NCBI GenBank assembly: GCA_016808115.1
Contig: JAEQBH010002365.1
Location: 1,178,001-1,242,000 of the forward strand
Direction of reading: 5' to 3'
DNA: 64,000 nt
From: Tetrastigma voinierianum
Taxonomy: Eukaryota; Streptophyta; Magnoliopsida; Vitales; Vitaceae
In this document: positions 43,555-54,438 of the stretch, in pieces
How positions within the stretch are numbered: position 1 is the first letter of the stretch
Layout of the letters: every line of letters starts with the position of its first letter
Program-made: the position numbers and the translations under genes
Notes under the pieces: generated by a model
The model's database searches: none
What the model was told of the DNA's origin: nothing
The model's input: the letters and a program-made list of their open reading frames with translations, nothing else

Positions 43555-45760
43555 GTAAAGTTCATTTAAAATAAATTGAACTTGAGCGGAATGAAATAAA
43601 TTGTTGGCGGCTTAGGACCCGAATGAGTAATGGACACACGACGCGATGTGGGCCATGTCTCCCAAACAAAAGTAGAAGTTAGGCAAAGAAAAAAAAAAAG
43701 CTCATTTTTAGGGGAACCGTAGAGTGAGGAGGGAGAAGAGGAGAGAGGGAGGCTCCAGCTTTTCTCTCGATCCTCACGGAGATCGATTGAAGTGATCTTC
43801 AGACGGACCAAGGTTTAAAATCGGAGTACTTGGCGAGGCTGTGGATTAAGAAACTCCCGAGTTTCAAGTGGAAGGTTAGAAATGAAACTTTAGGTTCAAG
43901 AAGTGTTTGTGGGACTTCCTCAGGTCGTTGCTCACGCTTCAAGAGGTAGGAAAACTTCCCACTCTTGTTTATTTTCATATAGGAGCCATGTTTGGCCCTA
44001 CTTGAGCCCTAAGGGTTGTTTGGTAGAGTTCCAAAACACAAAGAATGCGTTTTCTGGGATTTTGGGATGAGCCGGATCATGGAAGGTGATCAGATTGGAT
44101 AGTAACATCAACCTTGGAAACGACCGAGGAACCCGGTCGGCCCGGTTGGTCTTTGAGATAAACGATTAGGATTGGTTGGATGCGTGATTTGCCAGCTCTT
44201 TGCTTGTACAAATGAAGCAGTTGGCCAAGTTCGGTGGGAAACGGTGTCTTTGAGACTGTTAGAGCACGGTGTGCAAGCGTTTAGGGTCGATTCCATGGCC
44301 CTGAATTCTGCGGTTAGTGAGGCTTACTTCGGAGGCCCATTATGCGATTGATTGAAGTGTCATCCCTTGGTTAAGGGATGGCATGTTGAATGACAATATG
44401 TGTGCTCATACATATTGGATTGAGTTGAATTTCTTACATGTCATTGTTTGAAAATTGAGTGACACATTGTTTGTGCATGAATAAGGCTATTATATGGCTT
44501 GTTGTAGGCTAGTTGTGGACATGTTATGTCACAACTCGACCTAGAGGTTAAAGTATGTCGTTACTTGAGCAGTAGTGATTGGTGATGTCAATGTATGCGT
44601 GTAATGATATGTTGGCATGAATTATATAATTTATTTGGAATTTGTATGTTCTTTGATATAAATGTCCAAATGATGCATGGGAAAATATGCATGAGTAGGC
44701 ATGTACATATAGCACTCATTATATATGTAGCATGGTATAAATAGGCAATGGCATGATTGCATTGCATTATGCACTAGGACATGGCATGACATGGGTGTGA
44801 GTGCACGGTAGAGATCGTTCTTGTGTTTGGGAGCCGATGGTATGTCGTGGAGTGCTGCCGTCCAGCATTCATATGCCGGGATTCTCTGTTCCCAGCGTAG
44901 GAATTACGGGTTGTATAGCATTGTAATGCGTGGGAATCCACGGGTCATCTCAGGAGTGGTGAGTTTGAGATTTGATCGGTAGGAGCTACTCTCCCGAAAA
45001 GTGTGATTTAAAGAGAATTATAGGGTTGTGTTGTTTTGATTGAATGGTTGATTGGTTTGAATGTTTTAAGCAGAAAGACAATTCTTTGGGATACAGGGTT
45101 CCACTCACTTCAGTCATGTAAGTCCCACCTCTTATTTTACAAGCTCATCTAGGAACCATTGATAAATGGTCTTTGATGGAGAATTTATCTTTAAATGCTC
45201 TTTGAAAAATGAGATGATTCAGATAATACTAGCACTTGTTCCCAAATAATACGAACCCTCAGCTCGCATTTGTAATCAAGCACAAGCGTGTGCAGGGATA
45301 TGCGTTCACACGTTTATCAAAGAATATCTTAACTAAAGATTTACAAAATGTTTGCACAAGTGATTAGCATCCACACGAATCCATTGAAGTTCAAAGAGGA
45401 ATTGAGGGACTATACCTTGATCGAGGCTGAGTTTCCAGAAGTAGAATCGGCGTGGGGTTTGAACTCCATGGAACTTATAAGAACAATTATCATTGAAGAA
45501 AGTCTAATCATAAAAATAATACTTTTAGAAAATCAGAATTCAATTGCAAAACCTAAGAATGAAGAATGTGAAATACTATGATTGAAACTGAAATAATAGT
45601 TCCTGCTGAAAGATTACATATGCTTGAATACAAAAACGCCAAAGGAAAAGAGTCTTCAATCTGGATCTATAAAATTCAACTCGAAACAATGGAAAGGAAC
45701 TCCTCTCTTATGAAAACCTAACCCTAGAAGTCAAAAGCTGCTCTCCCCCTCTTTCCATTG

Positions 45761-45773
45761 CCTTTTATACTCC
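45761..45773 (-). promoter_or_regulatory. TATA box of LTR-like element G
   Basis: On the minus strand GGAGTATAAAAGG is followed by a purine-rich leader (GCAATGGAAAGAGGGGGAGA). It lies about 95 bp downstream of the palindrome array at 45866-45960 on the same strand. Confidence 0.6.
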
Positions 45774-45865
45774 TTTTCAATGTCATCACGTGTTCAAGGC
45801 TGATTGACAAGTATGCCCCTGCGTTAGGATCACAATTCTGCTCCATTCCCGCACTTCTCATACAT

Positions 45866-45960
45866 GTGTACCGGTACACTTTAATGGTGTACCGGTACAC
45901 TTTGCTCTTGTGGAATTTCACGATCGGTGTACGGTACACTTTGGGTGTACGGTACCGCAC
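45866..45960. repeat. Array of the palindrome GTGTACCGGTACAC
   Basis: There are exact 14-bp copies at 45866-45879 and 45887-45900, a 13-bp version (GTGTACGGTACAC) at 45927-45939 and a degenerate copy at 45945-45960. A further half-site pair is near 45990-46020. The spacing is 18-40 bp. It sits upstream of the element G TATA box. Confidence 0.85.
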
Positions 45961-47319
45961 ACCTTGCCGACTTTTTAGCGAGGTATGCCAGGGTACACAT
46001 AAATGGTGTCTTAAGTACACTTGAATGCTTCTCTAGCATTGCTGGAGTTCCAGAGACTTCTCATCAGGTCAATTAGCCCACATCCTCGATTGCTTCATAT
46101 TGGCTTCGGGACATAAATCCTTGTACACTTATGTTTTAGACCTGAAAGACCTGCACAAGTCTAAAAACACACAAGAAATTGAAAGTACCTATCCTTATGC
46201 CGAATGTGGGTAAATTGTGATTTGGATGTGCTAAATTCTACTATAATTATTGCTCAAATGTGTATTCATCAGGTACATGGTAGATCAACATTGTATTTTG
46301 TCTTCAATGGCGGGTTTGGTAAAATGGGACAACGTCCAAAATGAGTCTCACGGTTGCATGAAAGAAAAAGGAAATGAAAAATACGTGTGTTGGGTATAGC
46401 AAGAAGGGATAGATACCCCCTCGGGTGAAAAACCTGATATTATTGGTTAGACATATGGATCCATTAATGAAAGTTCGTGAAAGTGTTGGAAGGCATGCGA
46501 AGCCTACGGTGAGACCTCGAAAATTTGCTACCCACAAAAAGCACATGGAACAAATAACAAGTTGAAATCATCAGAAAAGTCTAATCCGAATGGATTTTGA
46601 TTTATAAAACAAAAAAGCTTTTGTTTTAAAAATGGTTATTGATGGAACATAAATGACGGTTTCACCACTTGGCATTTGCATGTGTGAGAGTCGGTGAGGA
46701 CTGGGGAGCATGGGACCGAGAAGTGAGTCACATTCTCATCCATGGCATGTACACATTTGAGTAGGAATGTGAATGTTTTTACTTGAATGTGTGAAGTGAC
46801 ATTGCATGTGCACTTAGGTGGGGAGTAGCACTTGTAGGAATTATTCTCTACTGGACATTGCTTACCCTGTCGTGGGACCCCACTTTCAGGTACAAGGAGT
46901 GTGCAGGGAGACGGCACTCTTTGGTAGGTGATTTTTTGAATGAAGCCGGGATGGCTTTGATAAATATTTTTGTAAACTATATTAGAACAAGCTAGTTTTA
47001 ATATATGTTATGTATAAGAGTGTTGTAATAAACTCTTATGGACTATAGTGATATAGTTGTATATTGTGGATATGAACAAATGGGCCTGTGTGGTCCTTAC
47101 TACTTATGTTGAGACCCTGGATGGGTCATGGATACACTGTTATACAGGTTGTATATTGGGTAGAGCTCCCTGAACAAAGGAGACTCTGCCCGATTTTTTG
47201 TAAATATGGATCCCGATAAATGGGACACAACAGTTTGGTATCGGGTTACCTGAAATCCATGAGTTTTCCACGGGTTGACGGGTTGTCAACGGGACCCCTT
47301 GATTTAGGGTGTCACAGCT

Positions 47320-47331
47320 TGGTATCAGAGC
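47320..47331 (+). other. Primer-binding site of element F (initiator Met type)
   Basis: TGGTATCAGAGC is the standard complement of the plant initiator-Met tRNA 3' end (family knowledge). It starts four bases after the LTR end GTCACA and is perfectly preserved. Confidence 0.93.
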
Positions 47332-47700
47332 TTAGGTAAATGATTATTTAGGGAGCTCGGCTATGAGTATCCATAAGTTTGGTCCTGATACTAGCTCGTC
47401 TCGGCTAGGTATCAAGAGTCTAGGTACACGAGTACCGAGGGCTTATGGGCATGGGTCTAGATCATGCATTGTTGTGTGTTGTATGTTTTTTTCTTAACAT
47501 GCTATGTGATATGTGTGAATTATATACATAGTGATTTGTATATAGGAAAAAAAAAACACTAGGGTTAGAAAACATAACCTTAGGGGTTCGAAAAAGAACG
47601 AACGGGGTAGTTCGGGATGTTGATGTCAATTAGTGATTGGCTTATGCACTACTAGTTAGACCAGAAAAAGGAATCTCAATTTGATATTTGACATGTGTAG
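47332..47700 (+). other. Leader of element F
   Basis: This is a non-coding stretch between the primer-binding site and gag. It holds an A-run (47548-47557), but nothing else is recognisable. Confidence 0.5.
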
Positions 47701-48560
47701 ATGGAAAGTCGAGGAAGGGGACGTAGAGGTGGAGTCCGGAGCCTTCGCTACATGGTTGCACGATCAGCAGGCGCTATAGAGTATGAACCTTCACGTTTAC
47801 ATGTGCATAAGCAATTAATGGCCCAAAGGGTAAAAGGAGGGTGAGTACCCTCGAGAGTTTTAAGAGCGCATCTCTCAGAAATTCATGTGGGATGAGGGGA
47901 TCCAGATGGTGGTGACCATTGGTTGCGGGGTAAGAAAGTTTTGGAGGCTATGAAGATCACCTCTGATGTTACACGAATCGACTAAACATTGCAGCTAGGG
48001 TGAATCAAGGAGTGTAATTAGGATTGGGTTAAGACCTCCAAGGATTTAGAGGAATTGACATGGGGAGATTTTCGAGAGCTCTTCATGAGCAAGTTCTTCC
48101 CAACATCTTCTATGCATGCCAAGGCTCGTGAGTTCCTATAGTTGGGATAAGGAGCCATGATAGTGATGGAATATGTGGCTAAGTTCATAGAGTTAGCTTG
48201 TTTGCTGGCGGAGTGATTATGTGGCCCTGAGACATGGCCCAGGTGAAAGTTGAGGGGATGGTGGTGCCATGCAGGCGAGATTATGGGATTTCTCTTATAG
48301 GATATGGACTCTATGGTCAGGACAGTTATGGCCATAGAGAGAGAGATTGATTACACAAAGAGTATCCGGGATGCGAGTGCTAGTGATTAGAGGAAGAAGA
48401 GTCAGCCTTCTTCTAGCTCAAGGAAGAAGTAGAGGACTTATACGCTTCACAGATTTTGGGGATAGTATGACTATTAAAGGTAGAGCTGGGAGTAGGGCTA
48501 CTAGCCAAACAAAATTTGATGACTTGCTATTATTGTCTTGACTGAACACTTGAGGCCAGG
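47701..48560 (+). pseudogene. gag remnant of element F
   Basis: It begins MESRGRGRRGGVRSLRYMVA. The core contains KVLEAMKITSDVT and LEELTWGDFRELFMSKFFPT (about 48040-48105), then MHAKAREFL and VMEYVAKFIELACLL (up to about 48210). These are the diagnostic chromovirus Retrotrans_gag segments. The Arg/Ser-rich tail is frame-shifted and no zinc knuckle can be placed. Confidence 0.82.
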
Positions 48561-48759
48561 TTGCCCGAAGCGAGGGATTCTAAAGTGTTGGACACCTGGT
48601 CTAATGCATGAGTGGATCTTACAGACCTGGGTGTTCCTTATGCCTAGTATGGGTCGGAGGAACCCAGTGTCGATCATAAGGTGCCTGGCACCTTTTGCCA
48701 GCCTCATGAGCCCAGAAAAAGAGGGATGGGTCGAGTAGGGGCAGGGCTCACGGTAGGGA

Positions 48760-49150
48760 CGAGCAGAGTGTCTCATTGTGCCATGAATTGGTAGGCGAAC
48801 CAATCAATTATCGGGGTATGTTTTTGCTATCTTGCATGGTGAGATGTTGTTTGACTCACAGGGCATTGCATTCCATTCATTGTTGCATCATGTGTGAGAG
48901 GAGTGGAGCTTAGAGTTGAGACCTTAGAAGAGTCGTTGTATGTGAGTTCTCTCTAGGGACTGGGTGAGAGTTGATTTGATCATGTGGGATTATGGATTAA
49001 AGATCTCAGTTCTTTCTCATTGTGGACTTGGTCCATGGACATGTGAGTTTGATGTCATCCTTATGATGGTTGTTAGTATGAGTCATCGTGATTATGATCG
49101 TAGGAGGTTACCACTACGGGACGATTGTTCGTGTTGTTTAGGGACGAAGC
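48760..49150 (+). pseudogene. Aspartic protease remnant of element F
   Basis: MLFDSQGIAFHSLLHH (from 48844) equals the chromovirus LFDSGATHSFI block, with catalytic Asp-Ser at 48853-48858 and the following Gly-Ala lost. VETLEESLYVSSL (about 48918-48957) and CEFDVILMMVVSMSHRDYDR (about 49035-49100) are the flap and second-half motifs. Confidence 0.78.
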
Positions 49151-50480
49151 ACGTCAACACCCCGGACCGTACGACTCCCGGATAGCACGGGCGGGTTGAT
49201 GGGTTGGCTATGACTACGGAGGAAGATGTGAGACAGGATTTGGATCTACCTCGGGTAGTTTGCGAGTAGAAGAGATTGTTTGGATGACTGCAGGATTTTA
49301 CTCCATGGGGATGTGGGCTTACATGTTGAAGGTTACGCACTAATTGCATTGCCCGCTTATATGATACGCATAAGATGGAGCTGTTGAGTTGGGAACTCGA
49401 GGTCCCCAGATATAGGAGTTGTTAGAGCGAGGGTTTCATTAAGGTGAGCACTTCGCCGGGGTAAACCGGTTCACGTTTTGCTAAGGCGAAGGAATGAAGA
49501 CCAGCCGACTATACGTGATTCTCGAAGCCAGTTGAAACGAGGTTAAGATCAGAATCGATACCGCCATTGAGGATTGATGATTTATTTGATGTTGAGGGCA
49601 CGGGGTGCATTCGAGATAGATCTTCATGCGGGTTATCATCGTGGCGAGGGTTGAGGCGGATATTCACAAGACAGATTGGACACGGTCTTTGAACATTTGA
49701 GTTCACGGTGATGCCATTAAAACGTGAATGCTCAGACAGTCTTCATGGATCTCATGCATAGGTATTGACCACACGCAAGACAGGGTGTGATAGTCTTTGT
49801 CGGCGATTTTTGATCTACTCTGGTTGAGGAAGAGCATGAGGATCGCGAGTTGTTCCCCGGGCCTCGAGAACATCATTTGTACGCAAAGTTCAGTAAGTGC
49901 GAGTTTTGGCTTATTGAGGTGAGATTCTTGGGGCGTGAGTATACGCTTTGGGTGTATGGTGGACGAGAGGAAGATCAAGCGGGTTATGAGTTGGGGAGAG
50001 AAATTTGAAGTCGGTCTGAGATAGGTTTCTTGGGCGGGGGTATTATAGGATATTCATTCAGGACTTCTCCTGGGTCGTTGCACCTATGATGGGAATTGAC
50101 GGGAAGAATTAGGGTTCGAGTGGAATGACATGTGTGAGAAGGCATTCCAGGAATTGAAAAGGAGGCATACTTCGGCTCTATTTGATAGTCGAGAAGGGAC
50201 AGTCATAGTGTATTGATGCCTCGAAGGACCCGGACTAGGATGTGTTTGATCTGCGGTAGAGAGGTTGTGGCTTATGGTTCTCGACAGGTTGAAGAACCCA
50301 CGAGTAAATTACCCACATGACATAGGTTGTGACCACAGTCTTTTGCCTTAAAGATTTGGCGCCACTATCTGTACGGTGAGTAGTTCAAGGTGTTTTTAGA
50401 CCACAAAAGTCTGAATTATATCTTTATGCAACGGGACCTCAACATGAGGCAACACAGTTGGATGGAGTTTTTAGAGGATT
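49151..50480 (+). pseudogene. Reverse transcriptase and RNase H remnant of element F
   Basis: These are Tekay-type motifs in changing frames. FTVMPLKREC-like and LLWLR stretches replace the palm (49690-49820), and the catalytic Asp pair is not intact. VSASFGLL (read for SKCEFWL), DERKIKRVMSW, a SWAGVL/YRIFIQDFSW stretch and FEWNDMCEKAFQELKRRHTS (to about 50180) follow. The RNase H part shows GLGCV, NPRVNYPHDI and DLNMR-type residues (50220-50460). Stops are very frequent, more than in gag. Confidence 0.78.
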
Positions 50481-50739
50481 ATGATTTCACATTGCACCAT
50501 CTGAAGCAGAAAAAATGTGGTGGATGATGCACTGGTCGGAAGTCGCGGGAGTGCGCTGGTGTAGCTTCAGAGTGTGATGCTCGAGGCGTGGGGTAGTTCG
50601 AGGTTGCAGTCTGATGATCAAGCTCGGGGGTACTTTGGGGAGTCTAGTGGCTGCACCATCCCTATTAAACAGAGTGATTGAATCCCAAGGGCAAGGCGCA
50701 GAGATAGTGTCCATCAGGGACCGAGTACAGTCATGTACG

Positions 50740-51464
50740 AGTGACAAAGGCTAGGCCATTCATGTAGATGGTAGTATTCGGCATAGGGGACGGGTTGTGG
50801 TTCCCCAATTGACAGATATGAGAGAGAAGAGCCTCAGGGAGTTCCATTGCTCTCGATTTGCTATTCATCGATGTACTCTTTGTCGCCAGTATTACTGGAG
50901 CGAGATGAAGAGACACGTTGGGGATTTTGTTCGACAATGTCTCATGTGTCAATAAGCAAGAAGGCTGGGCACCAGAGGCAAGGCTACTCCAGCCATTGGA
51001 GGTAGTAGAGTGGAAGTGGGAACAAATCACGATGGATTTTGTGACTCACTTGCTGCGGACATCGCGGAAGCATGATGCGGTGTGAGTGATAGTGGACCAG
51101 CTCACTAAGTCGGCACATTTTCTAGCCGTGCAGATGACCTTCACACTGGAGGAATTCTACAAGTTGTACATTTGAGAGATTGTTCGATTGCATGGAGTTC
51201 AGTCTGTCGTATCGAGAGCAGAGATCCTGGGTTCTCAGACTCGCTTTTGGAAGAGTTTCCAAGAGCCATGGGAACCGCCGAGTTGATGATGAGCACTTTG
51301 CTTTTTCATCCACGGATAGATGGTCAATCGAGGAGAGGACTATACGGGTTTTAGAGGACATCTTTGTGAGCATGTGTCACGGATCTTAAGGGTAGTTGGT
51401 GAGCATTTTTATAGTGAATTGGAGTTCCTATGACAACATTTTATCGACGAGTATCTACGAGATG
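50740..51464 (+). pseudogene. Integrase remnant of element F, left of the telomeric tract
   Basis: LREFHCSRFAIHRCTLCRQY and YWSEMKRHVGDFVRQCLMCQ (50838-50955) form the zinc-binding domain. MDFVTH gives the first core Asp (51035). VWVIVDQLTKSAHF-, TFTLEEFYKLYI-, IVRLHGVQ- and DGQSRRG-like segments follow in several frames, and the frame ends in a degraded YNNSY...SIYEM just before the TTTAGGG repeats. The Glu of the DDE triad cannot be placed confidently. Confidence 0.82.
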
Positions 51465-51520
51465 TTTAGGGTTTAGGGTTTAGGGTTTAGGGTTTAAGGT
51501 TTAGGGTTTAGGGTTTAAGG
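51465..51520 (+). repeat. Interstitial telomeric repeat (TTTAGGG)8
   Basis: There are eight consecutive 7-mers: units 1-4, 6 and 7 are exact TTTAGGG and units 5 and 8 are TTTAAGG. It lies between ATG (51462-51464) and TCCCTATGAGGC, which in intact relatives are joined as the codons for M-A-P-Y-E-A. Only the two bases GC of the Ala codon are missing, so 56 bp replaced 2 bp, a net gain of 54 bp that keeps the downstream frame but adds stops. The acceptor site contains CCCTA, one telomere repeat's core on the other strand. Confidence 0.95.
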
Positions 51521-52140
51521 TCCCTATGAGGCTTTGTATGGGAGGCCATGTCGATCTCCGATTTGTTGGACGGAGGTGGGAGAGAGGTCCATCACGGGTT
51601 CGGATTTGATTAGATACACCTCTGAGAAGGTATATATGATACGGAAGTGTCTTCTCACGGCTTAGAGCCGGCAGAAGAGCTAAACCGACAGACGGCGTCT
51701 ACCTCTAGAGTTTAAGGTAGGTGATCACGTGGCTATGCAGGTGATGCCTAAAGGGTGGTCCCGGGTTCGGTAGCGAGGGAAGCTATCGTCACAGATACAT
51801 TGGGCCCTTAGGGATCTTAGAAAGGAGTAGGCACGATTAAGTAACGGTTGGCATTACCAGAGTTCAGCACGAGTGTCAAAACTGAAGTGCCATAATGCTC
51901 ATGCTCCGGATATACCTCCCGTCAGGCTCGGGGTAGTGGATTGGGGCGAGCTTATTGTTAAATGCGGAGGGGACCTTCGGAGGACCGATCCGTATCATGT
52001 AACCGGGGGGATAAGGTTTTGCGGCCTTGAGCCGTGAAGCTAACAAAGGTGTTGTGTAGCAGAGGGGATTGGAAGCGACAGCAGAATCTGGGAGGGAGGA
52101 CAAGATGCGCGCCACCTATCCTTTCTTGTTTAAGGATGAA
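51521..52140 (+). pseudogene. Integrase C-terminus and chromodomain-like end of element F
   Basis: PYEALYGRPCRSPICWTEVG and RSITGSDLIRYTSEKVYMIR directly follow the telomeric tract. RRLPLEFKVGDHVAMQVMPK, RGKLS, a SKLKCHNAHAPDIPPV stretch and VVDWGELIV then lead to REDKMRATYPFLFKDEG (52094-52140), the last helix of the chromodomain found at the C-terminus of Tekay chromoviruses. In active relatives this domain targets insertion to heterochromatin. Confidence 0.82.
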
Positions 52141-52255
52141 GGTACGTGGTTTAGTCGTTTGGTGATTAAATAACTAGTATATATGCATGTGATTGTGTAC
52201 AGTTGCATATGCATAGGATTTGGTGTATGTGTGTGGGAATTTTGGGACGAAATTC

Positions 52256-52271
52256 TTTTAAGGGGGAAGGA
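52256..52271 (+). other. Polypurine tract of element F
   Basis: TTTTAAGGGGGAAGGA directly precedes the TGCAAAACCTGGG start of the 3' LTR. This is the standard chromovirus polypurine tract and it is well preserved. Confidence 0.85.
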
Positions 52272-53944
52272 TGCAAAACCTGGGAAAATTAGAAATTTTC
52301 AGGAAAAATGGCAAAATAATAATAATAATAATAAATTTCCATAATGGTTTAGGGAAGCTTGGAAAATTCTCTAGATCTCAAATTATGAAACGGACTTCAC
52401 TTAGTTGGATTAGGTCTCACGAAATATGATTCTTAGAAAAAGTTTTTCGTTGAATTAGAGACAATCGAGTTTTCCACGATTTTCGGGGTAACGGGCGTTT
52501 AGTGACTCCTAGGGATGAGATTTTTATGAGAATCTTGGGAGTTAGGAAATAACTCAAGTAAAGTTCATTTAAAATAAATTGAACTTGAACTGGGACGAAA
52601 TAAATTGTTTCGGGGCAGAAACGGACCCGAATGAGTAATTAACACATGGAGCGATGTGGGCCATGTCTCCAAACTTAAGAAGTGAGTTAGACAAAAAGAA
52701 AAAAAAAGCTCATTTTTGGGGGGGAACCGACAGAGTGAGAGGAGTAGAGGGAGAGAGGGAGAGAGAGCTCCAACTTATTTCTACGATCTACGGAGATCGA
52801 TTGGTCGTCTTCCGACGATTCAAGGTTTAAAGTCAGAGTACTCGACGAGGGCTACGCGTGGATACCAGAAACTCCAAATTTCACCAAGGTTTCTCACAGA
52901 AGGTTAAGGAAGTCGAAAGCTTCGGGTTCAAGAAGTATTTGTGGGACTTCCTCGGGTCGTTGCTCACTCTTCAAGAGGTAGAGAAACTTCCTACTCTGGT
53001 TTATTTTCAATCTAGGAGCCGTCTTTGACCTTACTTGAGCCCTAGGGGCTGTTCGGTAGAGTTCCAAAAACTCAATTAATGCATTTTCTTGGATTCTGGG
53101 ATGAACCGATCGACCAGTTGGATGCGCGACATCGAGCCTTGGGCTGAGGAACCGATCATTTGGAGGTTGTATGGTTGGATCTGCGTGGCTGGCAGCTATT
53201 GTACATATGGGAGAAAGCGGTCAATCGTTAGTCTTTTTTGGATGATACGATTGACTGGGTTGGATGTAATAGTTGCCGGCTACGCCCACTGACTCGGCCG
53301 GTTTAGTGAACAGTGTCTTCGAGACCTATTTCGGGGCTGGTTTGGAGCTCGGGTTGTGCAATTGCTTAGGGTCGATTCCATGGCCTAATTGCGGTTGATT
53401 GAGGCTTGCTTTTGAGGCCCATTATGCGATTGATTGAAGTGTCATCCCTTGGTTAAGGGATGGCATGTTGAATGACAATATGTGTGCTCATACATATTGG
53501 ATTGAAATGAATTGCTTGTGTGTCATTGTTGAAAAGTAGTGGGTTGTTATGCGAAACGAGGCTATTACATATGGCTTGTTGTAGGCTAGTTGTGGATGTG
53601 GTGACCCTGGCTTTCGACTAAGTTTAAAGTATGTCATTACTCTTGGCGTGGTATTTGGTGATGTCAATGTATGCGTGTAATGATATGTTGGCATGAATTG
53701 TATGGTTTATTTGGAATTTGTATGTTCTTTGATATGCGTATCAAATGATGCATGGAAAACATCGTAGTAGGCGTAATGCATATAGCACTCATTATGAAAT
53801 GGCATGATTGCATTGCATTATGCACTAGCACATGGCATGACATGGGTGTAAGTGCATGGTAGAGATCGACACTGTGTTTGGTGTTCAATGGTATGTCATG
53901 GGTACATGGTAGATCGCCACCTTGGTCCACTAATGCAATGTTAT
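52272..53944 (+). repeat. 3' LTR of element F (truncated by H)
   Basis: It starts TGCAAAACCTGGGAAAATT and includes an (AAT)n microsatellite at about 52314-52334. It matches the 5' LTR from 52560 on, with GAAGTGTCATCCCTTGGTTA at about 53435 and GCATTATGCACTAG at about 53816. The match ends near 53935, where the LTR of element H begins. About 250 bp present in the 5' LTR after its GGTATGTCG block are absent here. Confidence 0.82.
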
Positions 53945-54429
53945 TAATGAGTGTAAAACTAATCTATGTTTTGAGTTCATTTCACATGCTATTTTGAGCA
54001 TTTTATATCCATATTAATTTAAAACTCATAAAATTTCCTCTAAACTTGGTTTTGCCGGATTTTTGATGACAAGCAAGTAATTTAGTAAGAAAATATGCAA
54101 AATGTTTCCAAAAAGAGAGTTAACCGGATGTCTCACAATGCGTCATTGAGAAGATAAATTTTCTATATCATATGGAGCATCAAATGGTTCAAATATACTC
54201 ATGGTTACATTCTACATTCAAATAGCTTTCCAACGACACCTCACACGCCCAAATCAGAGTTAAAACAAATAAGTTATGGCCCCGGACAAGTTGAATGAGA
54301 CTTCTGTACCTTAGAAAACTATCTTCATGACAGAAAAAGCTAATGTTGCGACAAAAGCTTATTTGAAAAAAAAAAAAAAGGCAGAGAAAATGGATATTTT
54401 GGCTTGTTTCCAACCCAATTCACCTAGGA

Positions 54430-54438
54430 CTATAAATA
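54430..54438 (+). promoter_or_regulatory. TATA box of element H LTR
   Basis: CTATAAATACTCG is followed by TTTAGGGTTTAG and a CT-rich leader. The position corresponds to 30134 in E. The single telobox-like AGGGTTT unit here is a common plant 5' leader motif, not a telomere tract. Confidence 0.65.

Larger units (their letters stand above)
45150..46271 (-). mobile_element. Element G, LTR-like insertion in the F 5' LTR
   Basis: On the minus strand it starts TGATGAATACACATTTGAGC at 46271, the TGATGA start common to A, B, C and E. It has an internal palindrome array (45866-45960) and a TATA box (45773-45761), so it looks like a solo LTR of about 1.1 kb. The left border is uncertain (45120-45330) and I found no target duplication. 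The frame at 45348-45581 (plus) is probably a chance ORF. Confidence 0.6.
43555..47316 (+). repeat. 5' LTR of element F (5'-truncated, interrupted by G)
   Basis: It aligns with the 3' LTR from AAAGTTCATTTAAAATAAATT (43558 against 52560) onward, through ATCGATTGAAG/GATCGATTGG, GAAGTGTCATCCCTTGGTTA and GCATGGCATGACATGGGTGT-like blocks. The first ~290 bases of the LTR (52272-52560) have no counterpart. An insertion (G, about 45150-46271) separates the two halves. The LTR ends GGTGTCACA at 47316, just before the primer-binding site. Confidence 0.8.
43555..53944 (+). mobile_element. Element F, Tekay-type chromovirus
   Basis: F is a Ty3/gypsy chromovirus with a 5' LTR (43555-47316, lacking its first ~290 bp and interrupted by G), a Met-type primer-binding site (47320-47331), gag, protease, RT, RNase H, integrase with a C-terminal chromodomain-like end, a polypurine tract (52256-52271) and a 3' LTR from 52272. 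The 3' LTR is cut at about 53944 by element H. All genes are riddled with stops. It carries an interstitial telomeric tract in the integrase. Confidence 0.88.

Noticed and set aside
45348..45581. 77-aa plus-strand frame in the F 5' LTR
   Set aside because: It lies inside the minus-strand LTR-like element G, has no recognisable domain and has composition like its flanks.
52314..52334. (AAT)n and the CA runs near 18153 and 37697 as functional elements
   Set aside because: These are short simple repeats with no positional pattern, treated as ordinary microsatellites.
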